Source of the DNA: Carettochelys insculpta
Lineage: Eukaryota; Chordata; Testudines; Carettochelyidae
DNA length: 64,000 nt
Reading direction: 5' to 3'
Assembly: GCF_033958435.1 (NCBI RefSeq)
Contig: NC_134138.1
Coordinates: 267,011,798 to 267,075,797 of the forward strand
Below are positions 24,524 through 35,560 of this stretch, piece after piece (within the stretch, counting starts at the first letter, position 1; every line of letters starts with the position of its first letter). Under the pieces are notes generated by a model. The model was not told the DNA's origin and did no database searches. It saw only the letters and a list, made by a program, of their open reading frames with translations. The position numbers and the translations under genes were made by a program.

Positions 24524-24894
24524 TACCTAAAAGGTTGGTACAAGGAGGGAGAAAAATTATTCTTCTTAATTTATGATATGACAAGAAGCAAAGGGCTTAA
24601 CTTGCAGCAAGGGAAATTTAGGTTGGACATTAGGAAACACTTCCTAACTGTCTGGGTGGAATAAATTGCCTAGGGATGTGGAATCTCCATCATTGGAGAT
24701 CTTTAAAAGGAGGATAGACAAACATCTATCAGCAATGATCTAGATGGTGCTTGGTTGTGCTGTGAGTGTAGGGGACTGGACTTAACTACCTCTCAAGGTC
24801 CCTTCCAGTTCTAGTATTCTGCGATAATTTTTGAGATGAGTTTGGGCCCATCTATGAGTGCATCAACCAGACCATCCCACACAAGCTTTCCTAT

Positions 24895-25103
24895 AGAGCA
24901 ACGAAGGGTCCTGTGGCACCTTATAGACTAACAGAAAAGTTTAGAGCATGAGCTTTCGTGAGTTAACTCACTTCTTCAGATGCTGCTGAAGTTAAGTGAG
25001 TTAACTCACGAAAGCTCATGCTCTAAACTTTTCTGTTAGTCTATAAGGTGCCACAGGACCCTTCGTTGCTCTACAGATCCAGACTAACACGGCTACCCCT
25101 CTG
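24895..25103. mobile_element. Palindromic Penelope-like unit with 12-bp duplication
   Basis: Two arms of about 85 bp, 24897-24979 and 24986-25075, are inverted and nearly identical, running from 'gagcaacgaagggtcctgtg' to 'ttcttcag'. The right side adds 'agactaacacggctacccc'. A perfect 12-bp direct repeat aagctttcctat flanks the unit (24883-24894 and 25104-25115). The arm identity implies a recent insertion. It lies just beyond the tail of the old CR1. Confidence 0.82.
24945..24984 (-). ncRNA. Hammerhead-like ribozyme motif, intact core
   Basis: Minus strand: AGCAT, core CTGAAGA (24979-24973), an extra A, hairpin GTGAG-TTAA-CTCAC, GAAA (24957-24954), palindrome AGCT, then C and ATGCT. AGCAT and ATGCT pair over 5 bp as stem I. 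Stem III would be only AGCT, self-complementary, so a dimer is implied. The plus-strand arm has a broken core (CTGAAGT at 24986). Confidence 0.55.
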
Positions 25104-25115
25104 AAGCTTTCCTAT

Positions 25116-25740
25116 GACGCATACCATTGTGTGCTCCCTGTAGACTGCATTTGGTACAGCAACTCTATTTTACAAATGTTTCTGAGAGTTTCTGAGTGGT
25201 TCTCAGAACAATTTCTTGTATTCCTCCAACTGCCAAGGCAGGTGGTTACTTACTATGAATCTGATTATATGAGGGTCATACATAGAGAAACATAAAATTG
25301 CTGTAAATCAGCATATTTCAATTTATACCCGCTGAGGATGTGGCCTAATATACCTTCAAATGTATGATCTCAGTGAGTTTTTCTCCACATAAATGTGTTA
25401 TGGTTGTAAAGTTAGCTATCTTAGGAGCATTCAGGATAGCTGAGCTGATTGGAAGCAGAGGCCTCTGCCTTTCAGATAGCAAAAAGCTCTCATTTCCAGT
25501 TCTGTTTTGGTGTAAGATATTGGACTTAAAACTTACCTTTGGTGTGGGAATGAACATTGCCTCTCTCATACCTCATGCAGTGTATTTTCAGGCTGGAAGT
25601 TCAACAGGTGTCGTAAATAAGGCAGAATGTAGAGATCTACATTTGTCTCTTTTGGTGGCAGGTTAATTTTAAAATACATTTGACCTCACTCAGTGGGTTG
25701 GAGTGTTTAATTTAGGATATGTCTGTTCTGTAGTTATGGG
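25116..25740. other. No gene recognised
   Basis: No element ends, RNA genes or domains recognised. Confidence 0.4.
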
Positions 25741-26465
25741 CAGGGATGTCAACTTTCTAATCACACAAAACCAAATACCCTTCCTGCCCTGGTCTGAGGC
25801 CCTGTCCTTGCCCCCTCCCTTCTCTGAAGCCCCCATCCCCCATTCACCCCATCCTCCTCTTCCTCCATCTCTCCCATTCTCACTCACTTTTACCCAGCTG
25901 GGGCAGGGGATTGGGATTTGGGAGGGAGTGAGGGCTTTGTTTGGGGGTGTAGGTTCCAGGCTGGGGCCAGAAATGAGGATCTTGGGGTGCAGGAGGTGTT
26001 TCTGGGCTGGGACAGAGGGTTGGGGTGAAGGTTCAGTCTGCAGCTGGGGGTTTTGGCTCCAGAGTGGGACTGGGAAAAAAGGGCTTGGGGTGCAGAAGAG
26101 GGCTCCAGACTGGGCCGTAGGTTTAAAATGCAGGAGGGGGCTCGGGGCAGGGTTGGGGCTGGGATGTGGGCTCTGGAAGGGAGTTAAGGTGTGGGAGGGG
26201 GCTGTGACCAGGGTCAGGTGGTTGGGATGTGGGCAGAGGTTTGGGGTGGATGCTCTTGGTGCTGCTTACCTCAGGTGGCTCATGGAAGTGGCCAGCATGT
26301 CCAGCTTGTGGGCAAGGGGCCAGAGGTCTCTGTATGCTGCCCGTGCCTGCAGGTAATGCCTCTGCAGCTCCCTCATTGCTGGCAGTTACCAGGTGAGGCA
26401 GCAAAAGGGAGGTTGCCTCAGACCCTGTGCTCCCCTGTGGATAGCCCTGCTCATAGGCTGTGGTT
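25741..26465 (+). repeat. Left part of a possible split DNA transposon
   Basis: It starts 'cagggatgtcaactttctaa' and continues through a G-rich, purine/pyrimidine-biased region (25900-26240) that gives spurious long frames. The end 'gagggttggcaacctt' at about 29366-29381 is complementary in pattern to the start, suggesting the same element continues at 29160-29384. Recognition is from memory of a turtle repeat. Confidence 0.35.
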
Positions 26466-27600
26466 ACATCTCAGGCATGCTCTAGCTTGCTTTAATCTAA
26501 CTCAGTCTTAGATCAGTATAGTCGTGGCTGTGCTTGCTTCAGTGCAGGCTCCACAAGCCTGCCTCCAGTCCTGGGTAATAAACCTGAGTGGCTAGCTCAT
26601 ACTTAAGTGCCCGCTGCTGCAGCTTCACCGCTCTAGGCCCCATTCTCACTCCATTCCAGCTAGCCCTGGTATGTCTGCTTGGGCAGCCGGCATGACCCAG
26701 GCCTGCAGAAAAGACTTCTCCTTTGTCCCTCAGCAAGGAAGGGGCTAATGCCTGCCAGACTGTGAACCCTGTACTGAAAATGGATAACCTTCCTGTATAT
26801 TTCTGAATCTGTCCAAAGGGCATGCAGAGGTGGCAGTGAAGTTCTGCTGTCTTACTTTGTACAAACAGAGTTTATTGTCTCCAATGATAAAGCAACAACC
26901 TAACAGACAAATCCTATTATCCAGAATATGATTAGCATGCTAGTTAGAGTCAGAAATTGTCTTCATTTGAAATTCACTGTTGCTACAGTTATTTGCTGTG
27001 TTTTCACTGTAGTAACCTTGGTGATGCTACAAACACCTTCTCTCTTCGCTGCACACAGTTTTGGAAGAACAAACATAAAGCACAGACTAAGGGGGGTGAG
27101 CTTTGTGCCTCTTCTGGGAGTCATTTCTGTGGAAAAATTCAGCTGTGGAAGGAAGCTTACCCACTGGCAGGCAGGCGTTCCCTGTTTTTTTCTCTTTGTT
27201 TTAAATTGTTTTACTTCAGATGTTACCAGCTATACAGCATTTAAGCCCTGAAATATAAATCAAAATCACAGCATAAATATTTATCAGCAAAAGAAATACA
27301 CTACACAAGAGACTGCACAGAAGTGAAAAGCCAAACATTGCACATAGCAACAGAACAGTATTATACATTTTCACCCCATATTGTGATCTGGTGCATGGAA
27401 GTCATGGGAGCCAGTGGCCTCAACTTCATTTCAGTTAAGGGCTAAAATATACACCTGTTAAAGTCTGTTTGTTAATGCCTGTCATTCTGTTCCAGGTGTA
27501 ACCACCTTCCCTGTCTGAGCTCACATCACTCTCCCAACACACCCATGTTGCTTGTGGCTAGTGGGAGCTCTCACAGAATTCCAAGGACCACTGTTAGCAG
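26466..27600. other. No gene recognised; possible unnamed repeat at 26466-26700
   Basis: The segment from 'gttacatctcaggcatgctc' has the feel of an interspersed repeat, but I see no mate or termini in the window. Confidence 0.3.
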
Positions 27601-27609
27601 AGCTTGCCA

Positions 27610-29104
27610 GTACTTCACTCAGACAAGTCAGACCCCTGGCAGCTGGGTACTGAAGAGCGAATGGAGGGGAGGAGTGTGAGAGATGTGGAAGGGAAGAATG
27701 GATGCAATGAGTGTTGGCTGCTTTATTTCACTGGTGAATTGGTTCCTTTTCATATTAAGCTGCACATCCCGAGCACCCCTCTACTTTCTGGATTCAAGGG
27801 AAATGCTCTTTTGAGGGTGAATGAAAGGCCATTTGGGAGGCGATGGCCCAGTTGTAGCACCTTGTGGACCATCCTCTCAAAGATCGGCTGCCCCCAAAAA
27901 TTCATTTGCATCTTGAGGCTGCTTTACAACAACATGACTGGTACGGTATTGAGCAACAAGGAATGCCAAAGTGACTCCTTTGAGGTCAAAATGTAAGTCA
28001 AGCAAGGCTGTGTCATCGCCCCATCACTGTTCTGCATCTTCTTTGCCATGACACTTTACCTCATTGATGGCAAGCTTCCAGATGACATGAAGATTATCTA
28101 TAGAATGAACAGGAAGCTTTTCAATCTCAGGAGACTGAAGGCTAAAAGCAAGACCTCCATGATCACAATCATGGAGCTCTAGTAAATGAATGACAACATG
28201 GTTGCTGCTCTTTCTCCTGCAGCCCTTCAGACCATCATAAGTGCATTCGCTTTAGCACACAAGAATCTTAGCCTCACACTGAACATCAAAAAGACCAAAG
28301 TGCTCCACCAACCCTCACCGATGGAATAATCTCCATATAGCTTCTATTGAAGCCAATGGAGAACTGCTGGAAAATGTGGCGCACTTCCCATACCTTGGAA
28401 ATCATCTTTCTGCTAAAGTTGACATTGATGTTGAAATCCAGCATCGTTTGAACTGTGAAAGCTCCCTTTTGCCCACCTGAGACAAAGGACTTTCAAGAAC
28501 TGAGACATCTATCCCAAGACAAAGCTCGTTGTATACTGTGCAGTGGTTGTTCCAGTGCTACTGTACACATGTGAAATCTGGACAACATACAAATATCATT
28601 TGAAGGCACTTGAAAAATATCATCAACGCTGTCTCAGGAGAATCTGAAATATTTCTTGGGAGGATAGGCACTCAAACACTAGCGTCCTGGAAGAGTTGAA
28701 CATGACCAACATTGAAGCCATTATCATTCATCAACAACTTCATTGGATTGGTCATGTGGTTTGGATGTCTGAGCAGCGCCTTCTAAAAAAGATTCTGTTT
28801 TCTGAGTTGGAGGAAGGACAGAGGAGCATTGGGCACCAGCGGAAGCAATATAAGGACATGGTGAAGGCACACATGAAAAACTGCAGCATCAGTGCTGACA
28901 CTTGGGAGAACCTTGCCCAAGATTGTCCCCAGTGGAGAACCGTAATCCGTGAGGGGGTGGTGCAATTTGAGAGGTTCCACTGCAGTGCAGACAAGGACAG
29001 GTGGAGAAGAAGAAAAGAGAGTCAAAAACTGCCCCCCATACCTCCTGTTGTAAAATCTGTGGCTCCAGAATTGGGCTAACCAGCCTTCAACGGACTCTCA
29101 AATA
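27610..29104 (+). pseudogene. RTE-like LINE remnant: reverse transcriptase and C-terminal region
   Basis: Fragments of a second type of non-LTR retrotransposon ORF lie here. An RT palm piece at 27840-28090 has a 'KQGCVIAPSLFCIFF' block. An RLKAKSKTS-type block follows near 28130, and the C-terminal block at 28696-29079 carries 'LHWIGHVVWM' and 'RKQYKDMVKAHMKNCSI'. The expected YADD position near 28183-28200 now reads across two stop codons, so catalysis is lost. After a frameshift near 29045, a short C-x2-C zinc-finger-like end (CCKICGSRIGLTSLQ) lies at 29049-29093. The clade is inferred; RTE is my best guess. The 5' endonuclease is missing. Confidence 0.6.
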
Positions 29105-29159
29105 GGAGCATAACATGAAGATGTCCTACTTATTATCGGGTGCCTGCCAAGAAGAGAAG

Positions 29160-29384
29160 TGTGTGTGCGGAGGCCACCAGCTAACACCCAGGAGCCACAT
29201 AGATGTGTCAATGGTTTCCAAAAGTGGCACAGAGGCAGGTCAGGCAGGAGGCCTGTGTTAGTTCTGCTGTGCCACCAGGCTTTTAGTGGCCTAAAATCTC
29301 TCTATTTGGCTTCAGTAGCCTCTGGCAGATAGAGCCCAATTCTGGGAGACTTCCAGTGATACGGTGAGGGTTGGCAACCTTACA
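29160..29384 (+). repeat. Right part of the possible split DNA transposon
   Basis: Contains 'ttagtggcctaaaatctctc' and 'ctctggcagatagagcccaa', ending 'gagggttggcaaccttac'. It is read as the partner of 25741-26465, with the LINE remnant and other DNA between them. No duplication was identified. Confidence 0.3.
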
Positions 29385-29694
29385 AGGGGTGCCAAAACAT
29401 AAATTCACCCAGGGTATTATTTTCTCTAAAGCCGGCCCTGGATAGCATGAAGTGTTTTAAGCAGACCTGTATAAGTGGTGATGAAAGATGCTAAATTAAT
29501 CTTGATTAAATCTCAGATTGGTTTCCAGGAGACAGATTAATAGTCAGATTCTCAATTGGTGTAAATTGCCACATCTCTACTGACACCTATGAATATTTGC
29601 TGAGTTAGAATAGTCAAGAGTTTGACTCTAATTCTCTAACATTTTGTTGACCATAGGAAATGACTAAAGACCAAAAGCTCCAGCATTCAAATCA

Positions 29695-29835
29695 TGGCTC
29701 TGCCACTAACTCCATGAGTCTATCTCACATTTTCTCTGCCTTAGTTTCCCAGTAACACTGGAATAATACTATTGGTTGACTTCATAGAACATTGTGAGGA
29801 TTAGTTGACGGATGTGAAGTGCTTTGAAGACAGGA
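29695..29835 (+). repeat. MIR/CORE-SINE-like fragment
   Basis: 'tctgccactaact', 'tctgccttagtttccc', 'cattgtgaggatta' and 'gtgaagtgctttgaag' occur in the order found in MIR elements. Confidence 0.6.
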
Positions 29836-30905
29836 GGAAGGAGCAGAGGAATTGTTCTTTCTCACAGACAGTGTTCATTGTCTGTTGTAACCCAAGCACA
29901 GGGAAACACTTGGACCTATGTAGGATGTGCGTAATGTGACTTTGTTGTGCATCCTCTTCACAGAAAGATTTTTTAACAAAATTGCAAGCATATGAGCTCT
30001 TTTGGCTTGGTTAATCAAGGTGAACACTAAAGCACCATCTGGGAGAGGAGATAATATATCACACTTCCTGCCAGGCACAAGGGCTCTTTGTATTATTGTA
30101 TTGTTCTGTCTAGCCCTTGTGGGCAGCTACTTCACAGTCTTGGCCATTGTGTAGGTTTTATAGTAGAGGCAAATGTTAGTCAGTTCTTTGTAATACAAGG
30201 GTGCTATGGTACAATTTAGGATTTTTTTCTTTTATTGCAAAAATGAAAGACCTTCCATGATACTTTACATCGGTACTTCAGGGCTCTCCTTGCCCTACTG
30301 GGAACTCCTTGTTGTTCAGCCTGCTTCCAGAGGAGTTACTACCATCTCTTCTTCCATCCTCTATACCACGGGCATTTTTGATTTGGCTCATTGATTTGTA
30401 CATGATCCCATAATTTATGTACTTGGCGGTATTTGGCTTTGTTACGCATGTGTTCAGGCTGAGATTTTCAACAATAGTGATTGATTTTGGACGCCCAACC
30501 TGAGAGACTGTGAGAGGAACTGATTTCCAGAGTGTGTGTGCATAGCATTTTCTGAAAGTTGAGCCTTGAAGTGGTATGGGCCCTCATGCATGGAGTCACC
30601 AAAACCCACTGGCACTTCTGAAAGTCCTGGCCATGGTGCTCCTGGATTGAGTGTCCTGGAGAATGCAGTCCTTTCCTTACCTATAGAGTGGGTGCAGCAT
30701 GAGAGGCAGGAGAGCAAGTTTCCCATTGCCTCACTGACAGGACTGAACATGGGCCTGGAAGGCTCAGAGAACAATTCGGTGCCCATGGCTCATTCAGCTC
30801 TGGGGCCTTTTGCAGGGATTGCTGGAAAGGTGCTGGTGGAGGTAGAGATGTCTCTTCTGTGTCTTACTGCCCATGTTTGGTATTCTGCATCTATCTGGCT
30901 TCATA

Positions 30906-30907
<2 letters not shown>

Positions 30908-30944
<37 letters not shown>
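30908..30944 (+). repeat. (TC)n microsatellite
   Basis: About 37 bp of TC dinucleotides with one TTT interruption near the right end. Confidence 0.9.
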
Positions 30945-30945
<1 letters not shown>

Positions 30946-31127
30946 GAGATGGGCCTGAGCCCAAGAGTTCAGATCTGGAGCCAAACTTCCCACAACCCTG
31001 GGTGTGTTGGAGTCTGTCAGCATGTCTGTGTGTGAGGTCATGGTCTTGGTTTTCTCCCACATTGAGCTATGTTTGGGTCTGGTTTTAGAAATATGTTCTT
31101 TCTTTTCTAGCTAAACCAGAATCAAAG

Positions 31128-31215
31128 AACACAGTCCTGTACCATCTTACAGACTAGCAAAATATTGTTGATTAGGTGATGAGCTTTCATGGGAAAGAAC
31201 CACTTCTTCAGATCT
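31128..31215 (-). mobile_element. Penelope-like terminal fragment
   Basis: The minus strand reads from 'ctgaagaagtggttctttcc' to 'agtctgtaagatggtacagg', the same subfamily as the terminus at 16961. Flanking duplication not resolved. Confidence 0.6.
31177..31215 (-). ncRNA. Hammerhead-like motif in PLE fragment
   Basis: AGAT, CTGAAGA (31211-31205), a weak hairpin (GTGG/CCAT), GAAA (31188-31185), AGCT, C, ATCA. The core is intact, but stem II is imperfect and stem I is 3 bp. Confidence 0.4.
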
Positions 31216-31710
31216 GGAGAATTACCAGAATGATTGTCTCCAGGTGTTTGATCCAACCTCATCTGTATGATATTTAAATTTATTTTAAATTCCTTTCTCT
31301 TCAAAATCTAAAGCTCCCTGATAGCACACCAGGCAAAGTCCTGCTGACAGCAGGCCGTTTTCAAAATCTTAGTAGAATAGACTAGGGCAAAGGTACCCAG
31401 GTAGGTTGTCTAATTTTTAATTGTTTATGTGCATTCATGAGCTGCCCATCACTGTGGTATCTTGTCTTCACAGAACTCAAGATAACTTGACTGGGGAGTC
31501 ATTAGCAGGAAGTTTTCAAACTACAGGGGATCCTTATCTTTGGGCACTGGCCCAGCCTAAGTTCTTATTCAGACAAAAAGTCAGAGTTCAGTGAAGTGTA
31601 TGAGATGCAGCTGGGGCTCAGTGTTAAAGTTAGGTTGAAAAACAAGCCCCGTATGGGATGTTAAAAATCGAAATATTACCCTGGAAATGTACTTATTGGG
31701 AAAGCCCAGA
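31216..31710. other. No gene recognised
   Basis: Nothing identifiable. Confidence 0.4.
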
Positions 31711-32132
31711 GGCTACCATTACACTAGTGAGTTTTGCCACCAGAACCGGTAGAACGTCCACACACAAAAAGTGTTTTGTCAACAGTTTGTTGACAAAACT
31801 CAGCACTTTGAGAGGCAGAACTCTGCAGGTGAGCGTTGGAGCATACCACTGCTGTCAACAGATTCTGTCAACAAAAACACTGTGTGGATGCTCTGAGGGG
31901 CCTGCTCTCGACAGACGGAGCATCCAGAACAATGCACAGCCCTGTCTGCTGTGCTTCTGGGTGCCTGTTTTGTTGGGAGAGCAGTTGGGCAGTCCGGCTG
32001 CTCTTTTGACAGAGCGGAGCACGCTCCCGATTGGCTTTTGAGTGTGGCCACACTCTGCCAAAAGAAGTTTTGATGGGAAATCTCTTCCAATAGTGACTTC
32101 TGTCAACAGATCGCTGCAGTGTAAACATAGCC
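31711..32132 (+). mobile_element. MITE with GGCTAYNTTTACACT-type ends
   Basis: The left end GGCTACCATTACACTAG and the reversed right end GGCTATGTTTACACTGC form imperfect inverted repeats. The interior repeats 'tgtcaaca'/'tgttgaca' motifs many times near both ends (for example 31777-31797, 31855-31875 and 32100-32109), giving strong foldback potential. No transposase; target duplication not resolved. Confidence 0.6.
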
Positions 32133-32892
32133 ACGTAGAATTAAACAGAGATAAGGCCTATAGAGTAGTGGTGTCCTACCCAGAACCTAAAGGAGCTGTA
32201 TTCATCATCAGATCTAAATTTGTCAGCATTTTCTTTAAATTTTAATACGTCAATTTTCAAGAGGTTTCATCCCACTGTGATGAAAACCCCGCCGTACGGA
32301 AACCTGATTTCCAAAATGCGTTTGCTAAATAAGAACACCCAGGAGCAAGCTGATGTTTCTGATTTTGTTCACAAAAATGCCATTGCAGTTTTGAAATTAA
32401 AGATGCATAAATGCCTCGTTTGCCCTGTGTGCTTTCATATCATCAAGGCGGCTGGTCTGAATGCTGTATTAGCCTTTAAGGTGACTGTAATTGTGGAATT
32501 TCTTAGTTCTTTTTATCTTTCTTAGCAAGTGTAGTTTGTTCAGCTTTTCTGTTGGGTTGTCAGGTAACAGCTGCTAAAGGCACTGAAGATACCAGTGCGT
32601 GACTGCTAGTGAATAACCGCTAGTGTATGGTTAACTAGTTGAGCTGATCAGAGTGAGCTGATCTGAGGATACTGGGGAGATGAGACGGGTGACTTAACCC
32701 AACTTGTCTCTCCAAAACTTACAAACATCGAGAGAATAAAAACTCCATGGCTGCACTGATGAACTTGCACCCATTCATGCCAACACTGAGTTTCTCGAGA
32801 GCATTAAACTACTGAGGGATTATCTGGGAGCCTTCCCTTCACATCTCTTTTTGTCCCTTTTTATTTAGATGGCCTTATGGTTTCAAAAGCAC
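32133..32892. other. No gene recognised
   Basis: A 101-codon open frame at 32220-32525 has no recognisable domain and is probably chance. Confidence 0.35.
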
Positions 32893-33078
32893 CAGTGTTC
32901 CCTGTAAGCTGAGCACTTGGGCAGCTGCCCAGGAGAGATTTGGGTGCTGCCCAGCTGATTAGCAGAGCGCCTACAGCCAGCAATCTGTGTTTCTCCTGGT
33001 GGTTCACATGTAGACATGCGTTGGTGCACATATGCAATTTACTCCAGACATGGATGGAAAAAATTAGAGGCAACACTG
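32893..33078 (+). mobile_element. Small DNA transposon with CAGTGTT ends
   Basis: It starts CAGTGTTCCCTGTAAGCTGAG and ends, read in reverse, CAGTGTTGCCTCTAATTTTT. An inverted related copy is at 50571-50765, sharing 'tctcctgggcagc' and 'tttctcctggtggttcac'-like blocks. The CAG ends suggest hAT, but I could not find an 8-bp duplication. Confidence 0.6.
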
Positions 33079-34785
33079 CCTGTCAGCCCTCATTATACCA
33101 TAACAATAACCATTTTTCCTTCCCAAAGCCTTTCAAAAGCCATTAGGCAACCAATCTACAGCTCCACTTTTGGGAGGATGCACACTGCCAGCTAGCCCTG
33201 CCTGTTTGACAGATGGGAAAACTGAGGCAGACAGCTCACAAGATGTGGCCATGATCCATAAGTGTCAGAGCTATAAATTCCATAGTCACAGTCATTTGCT
33301 CTAACAGTTAGGACCTGTCCCTCCTTACTGGTAGGTGTCAAGAAACACACAGGGTAATAAGAAATGTACAAGCAGAATAAGGCACTCAGCTGACAAAGCA
33401 TATACATAAAGCCCTAGTCCGACTTGCATGTAAGTCCTCTTGAAAATTTGCTTCTATCATGCTGTATACAGTTAAATCAGTTGGAGTACTTCCTGCTTGT
33501 TTCTGCTCTTTCTTTAATCGGTGTCTGCTTATCTGCCTCCTCCAAGTGTATGTGGCCCTTGGGAGAGAGATGTTTGGGAAGCACCAACCACATCCAGGAT
33601 GCTACCATAGACAACAATGGAAAGCTTTATTGAACAGATAAGTTACACACTGGCCATACATGGGGAAAGCATTCCTAGATGGGAAACCACTCCCAGTCAG
33701 ATCCACTGGCAGAGGTACTGTAAGTAAATGAAACTCTTGGGCAAACAGAGCAATTTATGATGTGAATTGTGCTGCCTTTATTGTAGAGACAAATATATCC
33801 CTCCCCCATTCACTTTTATCACACCAAGGTCAGAATGGAGATCTGAAGAGTGACACATGACTATAGTGACTGATGAGCTCACTGGGCTTTGACACAGCTG
33901 TTTCCCCTCCACCCCTACCCCATCAGCATTAAACTAGAGACAATCAACAGATGTTTCAAATGTGCCACAGTAATAACCTCTTTCATATTCAACTTTCATT
34001 TAGTTCCACAATTCCCTTCCCGGCCACTCATTTGTGTAGCATTTTATTCATGCTCTGAAGCTCTCCTGGGACTCTAATTCAGCCATGGTGGATGTGCATC
34101 AACTACCCTTTGAAAATTAATTGGTGTGACACCACAGATGCTTGTAAGTCTTGCTTTACCCAGGGTGGGGCCTGGAGAAGCAAATTACTTTGTGTCTCTG
34201 GGGGAGCTTTGGAGAGAACCTGTGGTAATGGAAATCCCTGAATGGACTGGTCATGTGGGTGAGGAGGATTTTGTTCTTGGGCTGAATGGTCAGGGAGTCC
34301 ACAGCAACATTGGGCCACTCGGTGTGGACATTGCTGGGGCAAACTAAGAGGTACCTAGCTGGCATTTATATTGTCCTGTTTGATGGACAACCATGTTAGC
34401 ATTCACTAGGAACTTTTCAGTTCACACCAGTAGCATCCACATGGAGCAGTTAGCACCAACTGCTTTGGTGTGACTTGCAATTTATAGTGTGGACTTAGCC
34501 TAAGAAAGTGCCCTGGGTAGAAAAATGAAGCAGTTCAGCTCCTTCAGAGCTTAAACTCTCCCGAAACTTGGAGAACTGGAGGAAATTCATGCAACTCTTC
34601 ACTTGTTATCTGCAAGCAAAGTGTGCTAGTATAAAGGAAGGAATTCAGCTCTATTTCTGACAGTGGCCAGTTCAGAAATACCTTGTGTTCTTGAGTTTTT
34701 AGTTTATTTAGGCAGAAGAGGCTAATTATATACCTGGTACAGGAATTTGAGGAGGGACCTCTGAAGGAGATTTTTTAATCACAAG
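33079..34785. other. No gene recognised; one MIR-like piece
   Basis: Apart from the MIR-like segment, the trace 'gtgtggacttagcct' near 34489 may be the end of a decayed GTCTACAC-type MITE. Confidence 0.35.
33205..33310 (-). repeat. MIR/CORE-SINE-like fragment
   Basis: 'gacagatgggaaaactgagg' is the reverse form of the MIR core, followed by a diverged 'gtcagagct' block. Confidence 0.5.
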
Positions 34786-34789
34786 GTAC

Positions 34790-35560
34790 AAGCAAGGTGA
34801 AACTACAGGAGAGTTTGTGACTGATCTGAGATTGAAGGTCAGTCCTGCAATTTTAGGGGACTAATCAAGCACCTGGTGAATGACCAGATTATAACTGGAG
34901 TCTGGAGCTAAAAACTCAGAGAGAAAAGGTGGAAAATCCAGAATTAATGCCTGAAAAGATAGTTAGATTTTGCCAATCCACAGAAGTCTCTGAGTCCATA
35001 ATGAAGTTTATGGGAGCTGGACAGTGCTCTGACACTGCAGACGTGATTGAGTATCCAAAGTATCACAAGAAAAAAAGACTTACTGCAGAAAGGCATGTGG
35101 AGCTGACAGTCATAATTGAGCAAGAACATGGAGCTGCCTGTGGCATGACAACCATCAAAATGTGCAGCTCATGGGGAAAATTTCAAGAAATGCAATGAAA
35201 TTGCATCACTTTGCAGCAGTCGACAAGCACCAGAAGAGTGTGCATGTGCACAGTAGGGACAAAGTAGACAACAGCAGTCCAACTTGCTCAGATGAATTTG
35301 TCATAGGAGCAATGGACTTCCTCAGCAGAAGACTGAAAGCACGTAGGACGCATTTTAATTTAAAGTTGCACATGGGTGCACAAGTCAATATGTTGCCAGA
35401 AACAGTCATTAATACTTAAAAAAAAGCCATAGCCAGTGAAAAGTAAACACAGGGCTTACAGCGGTGAGCGAATCCCCCCACTAAAGCAAGAGTCAAAGTA
35501 AATGTCTAGGAAAATAACAAACTGGAAAGGCACAATTTGTAATAGTACCAGGGAAATGAG
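34790..35560 (+). pseudogene. Ty3/Gypsy-like retrotransposon gag-protease remnant
   Basis: In shifting frames the segment gives the end of a gag-like region (a short 'FVTDLRLK' block near 34815, then 'LIKHLVNDQIITGV'), a mutated zinc-knuckle region near 35163-35225, and a protease-like block ending 'LHMGAQVNMLPETV' at about 35365-35405. In active retropepsins this site is D-[ST]-G-A; here it reads H-M-G-A, so the catalytic aspartate is lost. Several stops and frameshifts occur, and no LTRs flank it. The assignment rests on motif order only. Confidence 0.5.

Larger units (their letters stand above)
21475..24838 (+). mobile_element. Old CR1 LINE broken by two DNA transposons
   Basis: Decayed ORF2 runs along the plus strand. 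The end of the endonuclease and linker is at 21490-22080 ('[18 protein letters not shown]', '[18 protein letters not shown]'), the pre-RT linker at 22320-22575, RT at 23030-23420, and thumb/C-terminal debris at 23500-23795 and 24526-24700. The 3' tail with 'aaggtcccttccagttctag' ends about 24838. The catalytic FADDT motif is changed near 23279-23290 ('tttgaagatgacacc' reads FEDDT), and many stops and frameshifts occur. A hAT MITE and a TA-flanked transposon sit inside it. Confidence 0.85.
29385..31127. other. No gene recognised; MIR-like piece and TC microsatellite
   Basis: Contains only the two small repeats listed separately. Confidence 0.4.

Noticed and set aside
25703..26356. A 217-codon open frame rich in Gly and Trp
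   Set aside because: It comes from repeated GGGG/TGGG purine-rich DNA inside a repeat; no domain, and the composition explains the length.
30794..31060. Arg-Glu repeat protein on the minus strand
   Set aside because: Translation of the TC microsatellite, not a gene.
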